Positions 1 through 6,090 are shown, numbered from the stretch's first letter. The stretch is DNA of 7,843 nucleotides from Parvibaculum sp. (GCA_014359855.1 JACIYQ010000289.1:1-7843); one strand, 5' to 3'. Notes: generated by a model from the sequence alone, not told the origin. Translations and numbers: made by a program.

Positions 1-957
1 ATTCCCTACGAAGGCAACTACTCCTCCTGGCTCGAACAGAAGGAGAAGCGGCTCGAACAGGAAGGCCGCCAGGAAGAGGCCAAGCAGCGCACGCTCTCCC
101 GCGAACTCGAATGGATCCGGCAGAGCCCCAAGGCGCGCCAGGCGAAATCAAAGGCCCGTATCAGCGCCTATGACGAGCTGCTCGCCGAGGCCGGCAAGCA
201 GCAGGAGGGCAGGGCGCAGATCGTCATTCCGGCGGGGCCGCGCCTCGGCGGCAATGTCTACGAGGCCGAACACATCGCCAAGGGCTTCGGCGACAAGCTC
301 CTCATCGACGATCTCTCCTTCAAGCTGCCGCCCGGCGGCATCGTCGGCGTCATCGGTCCGAACGGCGCGGGCAAGACCACGCTCTTCCGCATGCTGACGG
401 GTCAGGAAAAGCCGGATTCGGGCACGCTGAAGATCGGCGAGACGGTCGTCATGGGTTATGTCGACCAGAGCCGCGACTCGCTCGATTCGAACAAGACCGT
501 CTGGGAGGAAATCTCCGGCGGCACCGATATCGTCGAGCTGGGCAAGATCACCATGCCGAGCCGCGCCTATGTCGGCTCGTTCAACTTCAAGGGCTCGGAC
601 CAGCAGAAGAAGGTCGGCCTTCTCTCGGGCGGCGAGCGTAACCGCGTTCACCTCGCCAAGATGCTGAAATCGGGCGCGAACCTGCTCCTCCTCGACGAAC
701 CGACCAACGACCTCGACGTCGAAACGCTCCGCGCGCTCGAAGATGCGCTCGTCGCCTTCGCGGGCTGCGCCGTGGTCATCTCCCATGACCGCTGGTTCCT
801 CGACCGTATCGCCACCCACATGCTCGCCTTCGAGGGCGACAGCCATGTCGAATGGTTCGAGGGCAACTACCAGGACTACGAGGAAGACAAGAAGCGCCGT
901 CTCGGGCCGGAAGCCGAAATCCCGCACCGCATCAAGTACAAGCGCTTCAGCCGCTGA
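1..957 (+). CDS. ettA: Energy-dependent translational throttle protein EttA (ABC-F ATPase), 3' part
   Basis: This is the last 318 codons of EttA, cut at its 5' end by the window; the full family protein is about 555 residues. EttA is a cytoplasmic ABC-F ATPase that binds the ribosomal E site and gates entry into elongation according to the ATP/ADP ratio. The fragment opens in the charged helical linker between the two ABC domains (codons about 1-70, starting IPYEGNYSSWLEQK, which mediates tRNA contact in the family). The complete second ABC domain follows: Walker A GPNGAGKT at 119-126, signature LSGGE at 208-212, Walker B with DEPTNDLD and catalytic Glu233, and the switch His262 in SHDRWFLDR. 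It ends in the typical KYKRFSR tail. Near residue-by-residue similarity to E. coli EttA, including VWEEISGG and MPSRAYVGSFNFKG, separates it from Uup and other ABC-F proteins. The stop codon lies inside the 3' end of the convergent toxin gene (11-base overlap). No terminator is visible. Confidence 0.97.
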   Translation: MPYEGNYSSWLEQKEKRLEQEGRQEEAKQRTLSRELEWIRQSPKARQAKSKARISAYDELLAEAGKQQEGRAQIVIPAGPRLGGNVYEAEHIAKGFGDKLLIDDLSFKLPPGGIVGVIGPNGAGKTTLFRMLTGQEKPDSGTLKIGETVVMGYVDQSRDSLDSNKTVWEEISGGTDIVELGKITMPSRAYVGSFNFKGSDQQKKVGLLSGGERNRVHLAKMLKSGANLLLLDEPTNDLDVETLRALEDALVAFAGCAVVISHDRWFLDRIATHMLAFEGDSHVEWFEGNYQDYEEDKKRRLGPEAEIPHRIKYKRFSR

Positions 958-1291
958 TCGCGAGTTCCGATCCGATTTCCTTGAGCACGGCGGCGAAATT
1001 GCCGCTCGTCAATGTCCCGAGTTTCGTCGCGTCCTCCGCTTCGATGGTTGCAAGCTTCGCCGGCCTGACAATCGAAGCGACGGGGAGCCCTGTCCGCTTC
1101 AGGTCGTCGACGGAGACATCGCCGTTCCATCCCCGATTTTCGGCGCTGGTGATCATCGCTACCCAAAGCAGCCCGTGCCGGTCCTCGATGCCGCCCGTCG
1201 AGACGACGAGGGCGGGCCGATGCTGGCGCGTTGCGCGATCCGTGTAGGGAAAGGGGACCTTGACGACGTCTCCTTGCTTAAAGTTTGGCAT
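947..1291 (-). CDS. MazF/PemK-family mRNA interferase toxin (type II toxin-antitoxin)
   Basis: A 114-residue protein of the MazF/PemK family, ribosome-independent or -assisted endoribonucleases that cleave mRNA when their antitoxin is lost. Visible family features are the N-terminal GDVVKVPFPYTD strand, HRPALVV with Arg25, ITSAENRGW with Thr48, and VASIVRPAKLATI. Arg25 and Thr48 align with the E. coli MazF residues Arg29 and Thr52, important for catalysis, so the enzyme looks intact. Length is normal for the family. The ATG lies inside the end of the antitoxin gene (14-base overlap), the usual arrangement for translational coupling, and only a weak purine-rich stretch precedes it. The 3' end runs 11 bases into the convergent end of ettA. 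Cleavage specificity cannot be read from sequence. Family assignment is sure; toxic activity is inferred. Confidence 0.92.
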   Translation of the reverse strand: MPNFKQGDVVKVPFPYTDRATRQHRPALVVSTGGIEDRHGLLWVAMITSAENRGWNGDVSVDDLKRTGLPVASIVRPAKLATIEAEDATKLGTLTSGNFAAVLKEIGSELAISG

Positions 1292-1493
1292 AGGCTTTTC
1301 TGTCGGCGTCCGAGTTCCATTCCTCGAAGGTCCGGAAGGGATCGTCGCCTGAAGCTTTGTCCGCCTTGGTCAGAATGACTCGGTTGCCCTCGATCCGGTA
1401 GACGAGCTCGTCGCCCTCGCGAAGTTTCAATGCCGCGCGCACGGATTGCGGAATCGTTGTCTGGGCCTTGGTCGTCAGCTTGCTCGTAATCAT
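1278..1493 (-). CDS. AbrB/SpoVT-type antitoxin of the MazF-like toxin
   Basis: A 71-residue antitoxin whose N-terminal half is a swapped-hairpin AbrB DNA-binding domain (MITSKLTTKAQTTIPQ, then VRAALKLREGDELVYRIEGNRVILTKA, residues about 1-47). The C-terminal part is acidic and aromatic (DPFRTFEEWNSDADRKAY), the kind of tail that wraps around the toxin. It should neutralise the downstream toxin and, with it, repress its own promoter. I chose the ATG at 1493-1491 because AGGA at 1505-1502 sits 8 bases ahead of it. The in-frame ATG at 1499 (73 residues) has only 2 bases of spacing, and the ATG at 1583 would lie upstream of the predicted promoter. It is first in the operon and overlaps the toxin start by 14 bases. 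A chromosomal AbrB-MazF pair of this kind is common in Alphaproteobacteria. Confidence 0.9.
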   Translation of the reverse strand: MITSKLTTKAQTTIPQSVRAALKLREGDELVYRIEGNRVILTKADKASGDDPFRTFEEWNSDADRKAYAKL

Positions 1494-1518
1494 CTTCATC
1501 GTCCTGCGATAGACCTTC

Positions 1519-1547
1519 AATGTAAGGATTTTCCTTACAGGTTGCAA
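1519..1547 (-). promoter_or_regulatory. Promoter of the toxin-antitoxin operon
   Basis: On the minus strand TTGCAA (1547-1542) is followed after exactly 17 bases by TACATT (1524-1519). Each matches the sigma-70 consensus at 4 of 6 positions. Transcription would start near 1512, giving a short leader with AGGA at 1505-1502 before the antitoxin ATG. The spacing, the position and the overlapping palindrome support it; it is inferred from sequence only. Confidence 0.55.
1521..1539. promoter_or_regulatory. Perfect 8-3-8 palindrome, probable autoregulatory operator of the toxin-antitoxin operon
   Basis: TGTAAGGA and TCCTTACA form a perfect inverted repeat around a 3-base TTT spacer. It fills most of the spacer between the predicted -35 and -10 boxes and covers the first four bases of the -10. 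That is where an AbrB-type antitoxin or antitoxin-toxin complex would block RNA polymerase. The transcript would start downstream of it, so an RNA hairpin role is unlikely for this operon. Binding by the antitoxin is inferred from position. Confidence 0.6.
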
Positions 1548-1718
1548 TAATTCGCCGGGTCTGTGGAGGGCGCGCTTCTCCAAATTCGCAGCCTTCCCCT
1601 GCGTTTCCGTAACGTCTTCACTCCTCCTTAAGCCTCGCTGCCTAAATTCTCATCAGGGGAAACGGAGGGGCGCTCCGGTGCGGCGCATTGCGTCTGCACC
1701 AGTCGTGGAAGGCTCGAT

Positions 1719-3347
1719 ATGAGCGACAGAAAGATCAGCGATCGCGACATGGCGGCGATCGTCCAGGAAGCGGTGAACCGGCTTCCCGGCGGCTTCGTCG
1801 TCTATGGACCCGATCACGAAATTCTGCTCACCAACGCGCAGAACGAGATCGATTTCGCCGCCGCCAACGCGGCGCTCCGCGAAGGCTGCACCTATCTCGA
1901 ATCGACCCGGCGCGGCGTCGAGGCGATCCTTTCGCATCTGAGCTACGAGGAAACGCTCGAGATCGCCCGCAACATCGTCGCGACGCTTGCGAGCGGCGAG
2001 CCGATCGAGCTGATGACGCCGCGTGGCGCCATCCTGCAGGTCACGGAGACGAAGCTTTCCTTCGGCGGTTATGTCGCCGTCGGCGCCGACGTCACCGGCA
2101 TCCACGAGCGCGAGAAGGAACTCAGGAAGGCGCGTAAGGAGGCTGAGGCCGCGAACGACGCGAAGTCAGCCTTCCTCGCCAATATCAGCCACGAAATCCG
2201 CACGCCGCTCAACGGCATTCTCGGCATGGCGCAGCTCATGGCCGCTTCCGAGCTTACCGCCGAACAGCGCGACCAGCTCGACACCATTCTCGATTCCGGC
2301 AAGACGCTGATGGCGATCCTCAACGACGTGCTCGACCTCTCGAAGATCGAGGCGGGCAAGTTCGACATCTCGCCCATCGACAACGATCTCGGCCATCTCT
2401 TGCGCCGCCTCGAAAAACTCTGGGCGCCGCGCGCGACCGAAAAAGGTCTCACGCTCGCGCTGGAGATCGACCCGGAAGCGCAGACCTTTCTGCGCTTCGA
2501 TCCGGTGCGCGTGCGCCAATGCGTCTCCAATCTCGTCTCGAATGCGATCAAGTTCACGGACAAGGGCAGTGTCTCCATTTCCGCGACCGCCGTTCCGCTC
2601 GGCGAGGACGCGCTGGAAGTTCGCATCCGTGTCGCCGATACCGGCCCCGGCATGAGCGCGGAAACGCTCGGAAAACTCTTCATGCCCTTCACGCAGGCGG
2701 ATGCTTCTACCTCGCGCCGCTTCGGCGGCACCGGTCTCGGGCTGTCGATCAGCCGCAAGCTCGCCGAGCTGATGGATGGCGGCATTTCGGCCGAAAGCGA
2801 GGAAGGCAAGGGTTCCGCCTTCACGCTCACCTTCCACGCCACGTCCGGCCGCCGTGCTGGCGAGGCCCCCGCGCATGCCGATGTGGACAAGACAGGTGGC
2901 GTGCGCTGGGCGAAGGGGCTCTCCATGCTTCTCGTCGACGATCACGCGCTCAACCGCAAGGTCGCGCGCCTCTTCCTCGAACCGCTCGGCATTTCGATCG
3001 TCGAGGCCGCGAATGGCGAGGAGGCGATCCGCTGGCTGCAGACGCAGCCTTTCGATCTCGTGCTGCTCGACATGCACATGCCGGTGATGGACGGGCCGGA
3101 GACGCTTGCGCATATACGGGCGCATGAAGTTCCGGCGATCCGCGATGTGCCCGTCATCGCACTTACGGCAGACTCCCTCGGCCGCAACGATGCGCGTTAC
3201 CGCGAGCTGGGCGCCGACGGCTATGTCGGCAAACCCTTCGACCACCGCGAACTCATCGTCGCGATCGGCAGTGTGCTCGAAGAGAAATATGGGCGCGTGC
3301 CGCCGCCGAAAGCGGCTTTCCCGGACCTGCGTCAGGTGGGTTCCTGA
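1719..3347 (+). CDS. Cytoplasmic PAS hybrid sensor histidine kinase/response regulator
   Basis: A 542-residue hybrid kinase with no membrane segment or signal peptide, so it should sense a cytoplasmic cue. Domains in order: a PAS-like sensor (about 15-130, with FVVYGPDHEILLTNAQNE and closing VGADVTGIHERE); a short coiled-coil linker (about 129-150); HisKA with phospho-acceptor His158 in SHEIRTPLNGILGM; HATPase with N-box NLVSNAIKF (271-279), G1 DTGPGM (307-312), F-box around 321-324 and G2 GGTGLGLS (336-343); and a receiver (about 402-522) with acidic pair Asp407/Asp408, phospho-acceptor Asp451 in LLDMHMP, Thr483 and Lys505 in GKPF. All catalytic residues are present. There is no Hpt domain or output domain, so phosphate must pass to a separate Hpt protein, or the receiver may act by feedback. 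The start is supported by GGAAGG six bases ahead of the ATG. No partner regulator is adjacent; the convergent PAS_5 gene ends 15 bases away. The signal is unknown. Confidence 0.95.
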   Translation: MSDRKISDRDMAAIVQEAVNRLPGGFVVYGPDHEILLTNAQNEIDFAAANAALREGCTYLESTRRGVEAILSHLSYEETLEIARNIVATLASGEPIELMTPRGAILQVTETKLSFGGYVAVGADVTGIHEREKELRKARKEAEAANDAKSAFLANISHEIRTPLNGILGMAQLMAASELTAEQRDQLDTILDSGKTLMAILNDVLDLSKIEAGKFDISPIDNDLGHLLRRLEKLWAPRATEKGLTLALEIDPEAQTFLRFDPVRVRQCVSNLVSNAIKFTDKGSVSISATAVPLGEDALEVRIRVADTGPGMSAETLGKLFMPFTQADASTSRRFGGTGLGLSISRKLAELMDGGISAESEEGKGSAFTLTFHATSGRRAGEAPAHADVDKTGGVRWAKGLSMLLVDDHALNRKVARLFLEPLGISIVEAANGEEAIRWLQTQPFDLVLLDMHMPVMDGPETLAHIRAHEVPAIRDVPVIALTADSLGRNDARYRELGADGYVGKPFDHRELIVAIGSVLEEKYGRVPPPKAAFPDLRQVGS

Positions 3348-3362
3348 CGGGAGGCGCGAGCC

Positions 3363-3941
3363 CTACTCGGGCACCCCGGCGCCGATATCGATGAACTGTT
3401 CGTGGTCCAGACATTCGAAGCGGAAGCGGCCATCCGACGTGTGGGCGACGTCCTCCCCGAAACCCTCCGCTATGCCGAGCACGAGCTGCAATCCGCTCGC
3501 GCGGCCGATTACCGGGAGCTGTGTCAGCTCCAGGATCTGACGGAAACCATCGCTGTGCACCACTTCCTTGCGCACCCATCGGCCGCAGGGTTGCGCACCG
3601 AACATCAGCTTCATTGAAGTGCCGGAGGTGTCGCGATGCTCCCCGGGTACGAAGTCGATGTAGTTCCGTCCGCGCAGGTCGACGCCCAGCGCGTTCCTGA
3701 TCACTTCGCCCGCGATGCGAAAGAGGACGCGGCGCTCCGGTTCGTCATGCAGCTCCACGAGATAGGCGTTGCGGAGAAAGGGGGCGAAGCGTTCGGGGCG
3801 GAGGTCAGCCTTGTCGGGAACTAGGCCGTCCTTCGGAATGGCAGACCAAGCACGCTCGAAGGCGATGCTGACCTCGGAGCGGAAGGCGGGGATCGTGCCT
3901 GGCGTTTCGCTCTCGTGAGCGGGACGGATACGTCTGGTCAT
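3363..3941 (-). CDS. Stand-alone PAS-domain protein of the PAS_5 family
   Basis: A 192-residue protein matching the alphaproteobacterial PAS_5 family (single PAS domain, no effector). Family-like features are the AFERAW helix (27-32), PKDGLVPDKADLRPERFAPFLRN (36-58) as the conserved N-terminal helix-turn segment, the strand VLFRIAGEVI (72-81), LGVDLRGRNYIDFV (85-98), and late strands around QILELTQLPV and GLQLVLGIAEGF. There is no signal peptide, membrane segment or catalytic domain. The ATG has a strong G-rich ribosome site (AGGGGGGA, 5 bases away). The gene is convergent with the hybrid kinase, itself a PAS protein, with 15 bases between the stops. The leader is long and holds a hairpin, and a Pho-box-like array lies about 256 bases upstream in the correct orientation. 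Function is not known for most of the family; a signalling or sensing role is inferred only. Confidence 0.82.
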   Translation of the reverse strand: MTRRIRPAHESETPGTIPAFRSEVSIAFERAWSAIPKDGLVPDKADLRPERFAPFLRNAYLVELHDEPERRVLFRIAGEVIRNALGVDLRGRNYIDFVPGEHRDTSGTSMKLMFGAQPCGRWVRKEVVHSDGFRQILELTQLPVIGRASGLQLVLGIAEGFGEDVAHTSDGRFRFECLDHEQFIDIGAGVPE

Positions 3942-3973
3942 CTTCGTCCCCCCTTTGGGTGCTACTTGCGGGC

Positions 3974-3997
3974 GAGGCGGATTGTGGTCGCCGCCTC
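3974..3997 (-). other. Leader hairpin ahead of the PAS_5 gene
   Basis: GAGGCGG and CCGCCTC pair perfectly over 7 bases around a 10-base loop, ending 33 bases ahead of the PAS_5 start codon. No T-run follows on either strand, so it is not an intrinsic terminator. It may shape the leader of the PAS_5 mRNA or be chance in GC-rich DNA. Confidence 0.35.
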
Positions 3998-4195
3998 TTA
4001 ACGGAAGCTGAATCCGGTGTACCGTTCCGGTGCGACGTGGCGAAGGTCCCTACAGGTAATGAGGCGCATGCGGAGATAGATGAGGCCCGTCCGGCATTTG
4101 TCCCCAATGTGGCGGCAGCGCAACAGCGGTAGACTGCTTGTCATACGCCGGCACCATGGCGGTTATCCCCGGAGGCGTGGATATCTTGCCGTCAG

Positions 4196-4225
4196 GTGAC
4201 ATTTTCATGACATTTCGATGACAGT
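4196..4225 (-). promoter_or_regulatory. Pho-box-like array of three 11-base direct repeats
   Basis: Read on the minus strand, the heptamers CTGTCAT, ATGTCAT and ATGTCAC follow one another with exactly 11-base spacing (TGACA on the plus strand at 4197, 4208 and 4219). This matches the PhoB binding-site form, in which CTGTCAT-like heptamers recur every 11 bases with A/T-rich gaps, here CGAA and GAAA. A weak -10-like GATATC (4185-4180) lies about 10 bases beyond the last repeat, the usual spacing at PhoB-activated promoters. The array points toward the PAS_5 gene and begins just after the mla terminator. Other OmpR-family regulators, such as ChvI, also bind spaced direct repeats, so the identity of the activator is inferred. 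Confidence 0.5.
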
Positions 4226-4249
4226 TCCCGCTGTTTCGCGGGACAAGTA

Positions 4250-4282
4250 CGAAAACGGCGCGCTCCGCGAGGAGCACGCCGT
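4250..4282 (-). terminator. Intrinsic terminator of the mlaA-mlaC operon
   Basis: Reading the minus strand, 25 bases after the mlaC stop, ACGGCG then GCTCC pair with GGAGC then CGCCGT around a TCGC loop. The only interruption is one T-G wobble pair. The stem is followed directly by TTTTC. A long GC-rich stem with a T-run makes this a convincing rho-independent terminator on the minus strand. The plus strand lacks a T-run after it. Confidence 0.85.
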
Positions 4283-4307
4283 CCGTAGACTGATGAATTT
4301 TCGCGGA

Positions 4308-4976
4308 TTAGTTCGCGGCGCTGACGTCCGGAATTTCGCCCGCTTCCGCCTTGTTGATCTGCGTGCGGAGGTGATCGAGAAGGGCGTTGAAGTCGCCGCC
4401 ATTGTTGCGGATCACGCTGGTGAAGGTCGAGCGCTGTTCCTGTGCGAGCCAGATGCCGACGACGTTGACGTCGAAGATCTTGAAGTCGCCGTCATTCTTT
4501 ATGAGCCACCAGTCGACGGTGACGGGTTCGCGGCCGTTCGTGAACTTGATCTCGCTCTGCACGATGGCCTGCTTGTCGCCTTTCGTCTTGGCGCTGAGAA
4601 TGTCGAGCTTCTCGTCATTGTAGTCGGAAAGCCGCGTGACATAGACCTTCACGATGAAGGTCTTCACGAGGCTGAGATATTCGCTCTTCTGTTCCGGCGT
4701 CGGCGTGCGCAGATACTGCCCGAGCGCGAAGGCGGCGATACGGTCCATGTCCGCCGTCTCGTCGAGGAGCTTGCCGAATTGCGCTTCGCGCTCCGCCTTC
4801 GAGGCGCTCTTGTCGCTGATGATGCCGATGGCGCGCTTCGAGACGTCCTCGACGAAAGCCCTTGCGGCATCGCCTGTCGAGGCGGATGCCTGCGCAACGC
4901 CGGCGATAAGCGCCATGCAAAGAGCGAGCGGCGCAATGAACCGCCTGGTGCGTTGCACTGTCAGTGTTGTGACCAT
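4308..4976 (-). CDS. mlaC: MlaC/Ttg2D-family periplasmic phospholipid-binding protein
   Basis: A 222-residue protein of the MlaC/Ttg2D family (also called toluene-tolerance Ttg2). It carries phospholipid across the periplasm between the outer-membrane MlaA complex and the inner-membrane MlaFEDB transporter. It has a Sec signal peptide: TRR, a hydrophobic run (about 13-28), and a likely cut after AQA30 or ASA32. The mature part shows the family segments FGKLLDETADMDRIAAFALGQYLR (67-90), YLSLVKTFIVKVYVTRLSDY (100-119), and VDWWLIKNDGDFKIFDVNVVGIWLAQEQRSTF (154-185), ending in LLDHL. Length is normal. GGAG lies six bases ahead of the ATG. It is the second gene after mlaA (66 bases between), with a strong terminator after it. 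The Mla direction of transport is debated in the literature. A hopanoid-cluster paralogue of the same family is the main alternative, but the mlaA neighbour favours MlaC. Confidence 0.9.
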   Translation of the reverse strand: MVTTLTVQRTRRFIAPLALCMALIAGVAQASASTGDAARAFVEDVSKRAIGIISDKSASKAEREAQFGKLLDETADMDRIAAFALGQYLRTPTPEQKSEYLSLVKTFIVKVYVTRLSDYNDEKLDILSAKTKGDKQAIVQSEIKFTNGREPVTVDWWLIKNDGDFKIFDVNVVGIWLAQEQRSTFTSVIRNNGGDFNALLDHLRTQINKAEAGEIPDVSAAN

Positions 4977-5014
4977 TTCAATCTCCAGATCGCAGACGAC
5001 GCCCCGGCGCCCGT

Positions 5015-5035
5015 CCTGCCTCTCGCTGAGGCAGG
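5015..5035 (-). other. Intercistronic hairpin between mlaA and mlaC
   Basis: CCTGCCTC and GAGGCAGG form a perfect 8-base stem with a 5-base loop, beginning 7 bases after the mlaA stop. No T-run follows on the minus strand (ACGGGCGCC instead), so it is not an obvious intrinsic terminator. Such stems often protect the 3' end of the upstream cistron or mark a processing point; here that role is inferred. Confidence 0.5.
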
Positions 5036-5042
5036 CTTCGGA

Positions 5043-5882
5043 CTAAAAGCCGATACGGGGACTGTCCGGTTCGTTTGTGTCGAAATTCAGGTTCTCGATA
5101 TCCGGCAGGTCGTCGAAATCCCTGCTGCCATTGGCAATCTCGTTCTTGCGGATCTGCCGGTACAGATTGCGCACCGTCGCATAATGATCGACCGAGGTGC
5201 GTTCGATCTGGTCGAGCGTGTTGAGGCTGCGCGCGCGCTGGTCGATGCCGTTCAGCACGAAGCGGATCGTGGGAACCGTCTTCGCCTCATCCCAATAGAT
5301 ATAAGTAAGCGGGTCGAAGAACTGATCGACGACGAAACCCGTCAGGTCGCGGGGCGGGGCGGGGCCGAGCACGGGCAGGTAGAGGTAGGGGCCTTCGGCG
5401 ACGTCATACGTGCCGAGCGTCTGGCCGAAATCTTCGCTGTGCTGAGGCATGCCCCAGTCGGCGGCGGGGTCGAAGAGACCGAGGATGCCGACCGTCGTGT
5501 TGATGCCGAAGCGGCTCGCCGTCGTGCCGGCGCGTTCCCACTCGCCCTGCAGCAGATCGTTGGCGAGGATCACCGGGCTTCTCAGATTGTCGAGGAAGTT
5601 GCGTACGCCGTCGCGGCCGGGTTCCGGCACCACGCCGTCGTACCAGGTGGCGACGGGCTTCAGCAGGATCGTGTCGAAGAACTTGTTGAGTTCAAAGAAA
5701 TAGCGATTCATCGGCTCGAGCGGATCGTTCTCGTCCGCGCTATTGTCGGCGGTCGCTTGTGCGGCAGGCTCGTCGGCCGCCATGGCCGCGTGCGGCGCCG
5801 GCGTCAGGCCGAACAGCAGCGCGAGCGCGAGGATCGTCTGCATCGCGACGTGTCGTTTGCCTGTCCGGTCTCTGGTCTTCAT
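5043..5882 (-). CDS. mlaA: MlaA/VacJ-family outer-membrane phospholipid-removal protein, without lipobox
   Basis: A 279-residue MlaA (VacJ) homologue, which in the family sits in the outer membrane and removes misplaced phospholipids from the outer leaflet, passing them to MlaC. Family motifs are DPLEPMNRYFFELNKFFD (53-70), DGVRNFLDNLRSPVILANDLLQG (91-113), RFGINTTVGILGLFDPAADWGMPQHSEDFGQTLG (124-157) and GPYLYLPVLGPAPPRDLTG (164-182). I start at the ATG at 5882-5880, which has GGAG nine bases ahead and gives a proper signal peptide (basic start, hydrophobic 15-26, likely cut after AMA35). The upstream ATG at 5942 has no good ribosome site and would bury the signal. The protein contains no cysteine at all, so unlike E. 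coli MlaA it cannot be a lipoprotein. It is first in the operon with mlaC. The mlaFEDB genes are not in the window. Confidence 0.92.
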   Translation of the reverse strand: MKTRDRTGKRHVAMQTILALALLFGLTPAPHAAMAADEPAAQATADNSADENDPLEPMNRYFFELNKFFDTILLKPVATWYDGVVPEPGRDGVRNFLDNLRSPVILANDLLQGEWERAGTTASRFGINTTVGILGLFDPAADWGMPQHSEDFGQTLGTYDVAEGPYLYLPVLGPAPPRDLTGFVVDQFFDPLTYIYWDEAKTVPTIRFVLNGIDQRARSLNTLDQIERTSVDHYATVRNLYRQIRKNEIANGSRDFDDLPDIENLNFDTNEPDSPRIGF

Positions 5883-6068
5883 GTCAGCCCGCTCCAATCC
5901 TGTGCCCCGGCGAGTCTCGTGCCGTCCCGTCGCCGCAAGCATTCCGTCTGCGGCTTAATTCCATATGAACAAAGGGGCTTTTTCTGCGGTTTCTTGCCGA
6001 TTCCCGCACCCCAACGACTTTCCTAGCTATCATAGGAGAGCAAGGTTAACCAGCAGGTGGCAAGCGGT

Positions 6069-6084
6069 CGGGATCAGAATCCCG
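6069..6084. repeat. Short perfect inverted repeat upstream of the regulator promoter
   Basis: CGGGAT and ATCCCG pair around a 4-base loop (CAGA). It lies upstream of the predicted start of transcription, so it would act as DNA, if at all. It may be chance. Confidence 0.3.
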
Positions 6085-6090
6085 TGAGGC

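Larger units (their letters stand above)
3942..4307. other. 366-base non-coding stretch between the PAS_5 and mlaC genes
   Basis: No convincing gene is present. Both neighbours read on the minus strand. The mlaC-side end holds the mla operon terminator (4250-4282), followed by the Pho-box-like repeats (4196-4225). The PAS_5-side end holds a perfect 7-base hairpin (3974-3997) and the PAS_5 ribosome site. A 35-codon minus-strand frame (4050-4157) has weak third-position G/C bias, unlike the neighbouring genes, and I do not call it. The layout suggests the end of one transcription unit and the start of the next. Confidence 0.75.

Noticed and set aside
148..927. A 259-codon minus-strand frame in ettA
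   Set aside because: It is a shadow of the second ABC domain of EttA.
990..1005. A GCGGC/GCCGC hairpin after ettA as its terminator
   Set aside because: The stem is only 5 bases, has no T-run and lies inside the toxin coding region.
1602..1664. A widely spaced inverted repeat CGTTTCC and GGAAACG ahead of the kinase gene
   Set aside because: The arms are 7 bases and about 49 bases apart; too weak to claim a site or structure.
2166..3245. A 359-codon minus-strand frame inside the hybrid kinase
   Set aside because: It is a shadow of the kinase gene, with His/Arg/Glu-rich composition and no motifs; the kinase frame has every catalytic box intact.
4000..4028. A GGAAC and CGTT pair on the minus strand resembling an EcfG general-stress promoter
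   Set aside because: The spacer is 20 bases, whereas the EcfG form needs about 16-17; likely chance.
4108..4190. A tRNA-like stretch (AGCGGTAGACTGC, then CTTGTCATACGCC)
   Set aside because: It resembles a D-arm and anticodon arm by eye, but there is no GTTCGAATC-like T-arm, no pairing acceptor stem and no CCA end.
4218..6026. A 602-codon open frame on the plus strand
   Set aside because: It runs antisense through mlaC and mlaA, both with clear family motifs and signal peptides. Its protein shows no recognisable domain; long antisense frames are expected in GC-rich coding DNA.
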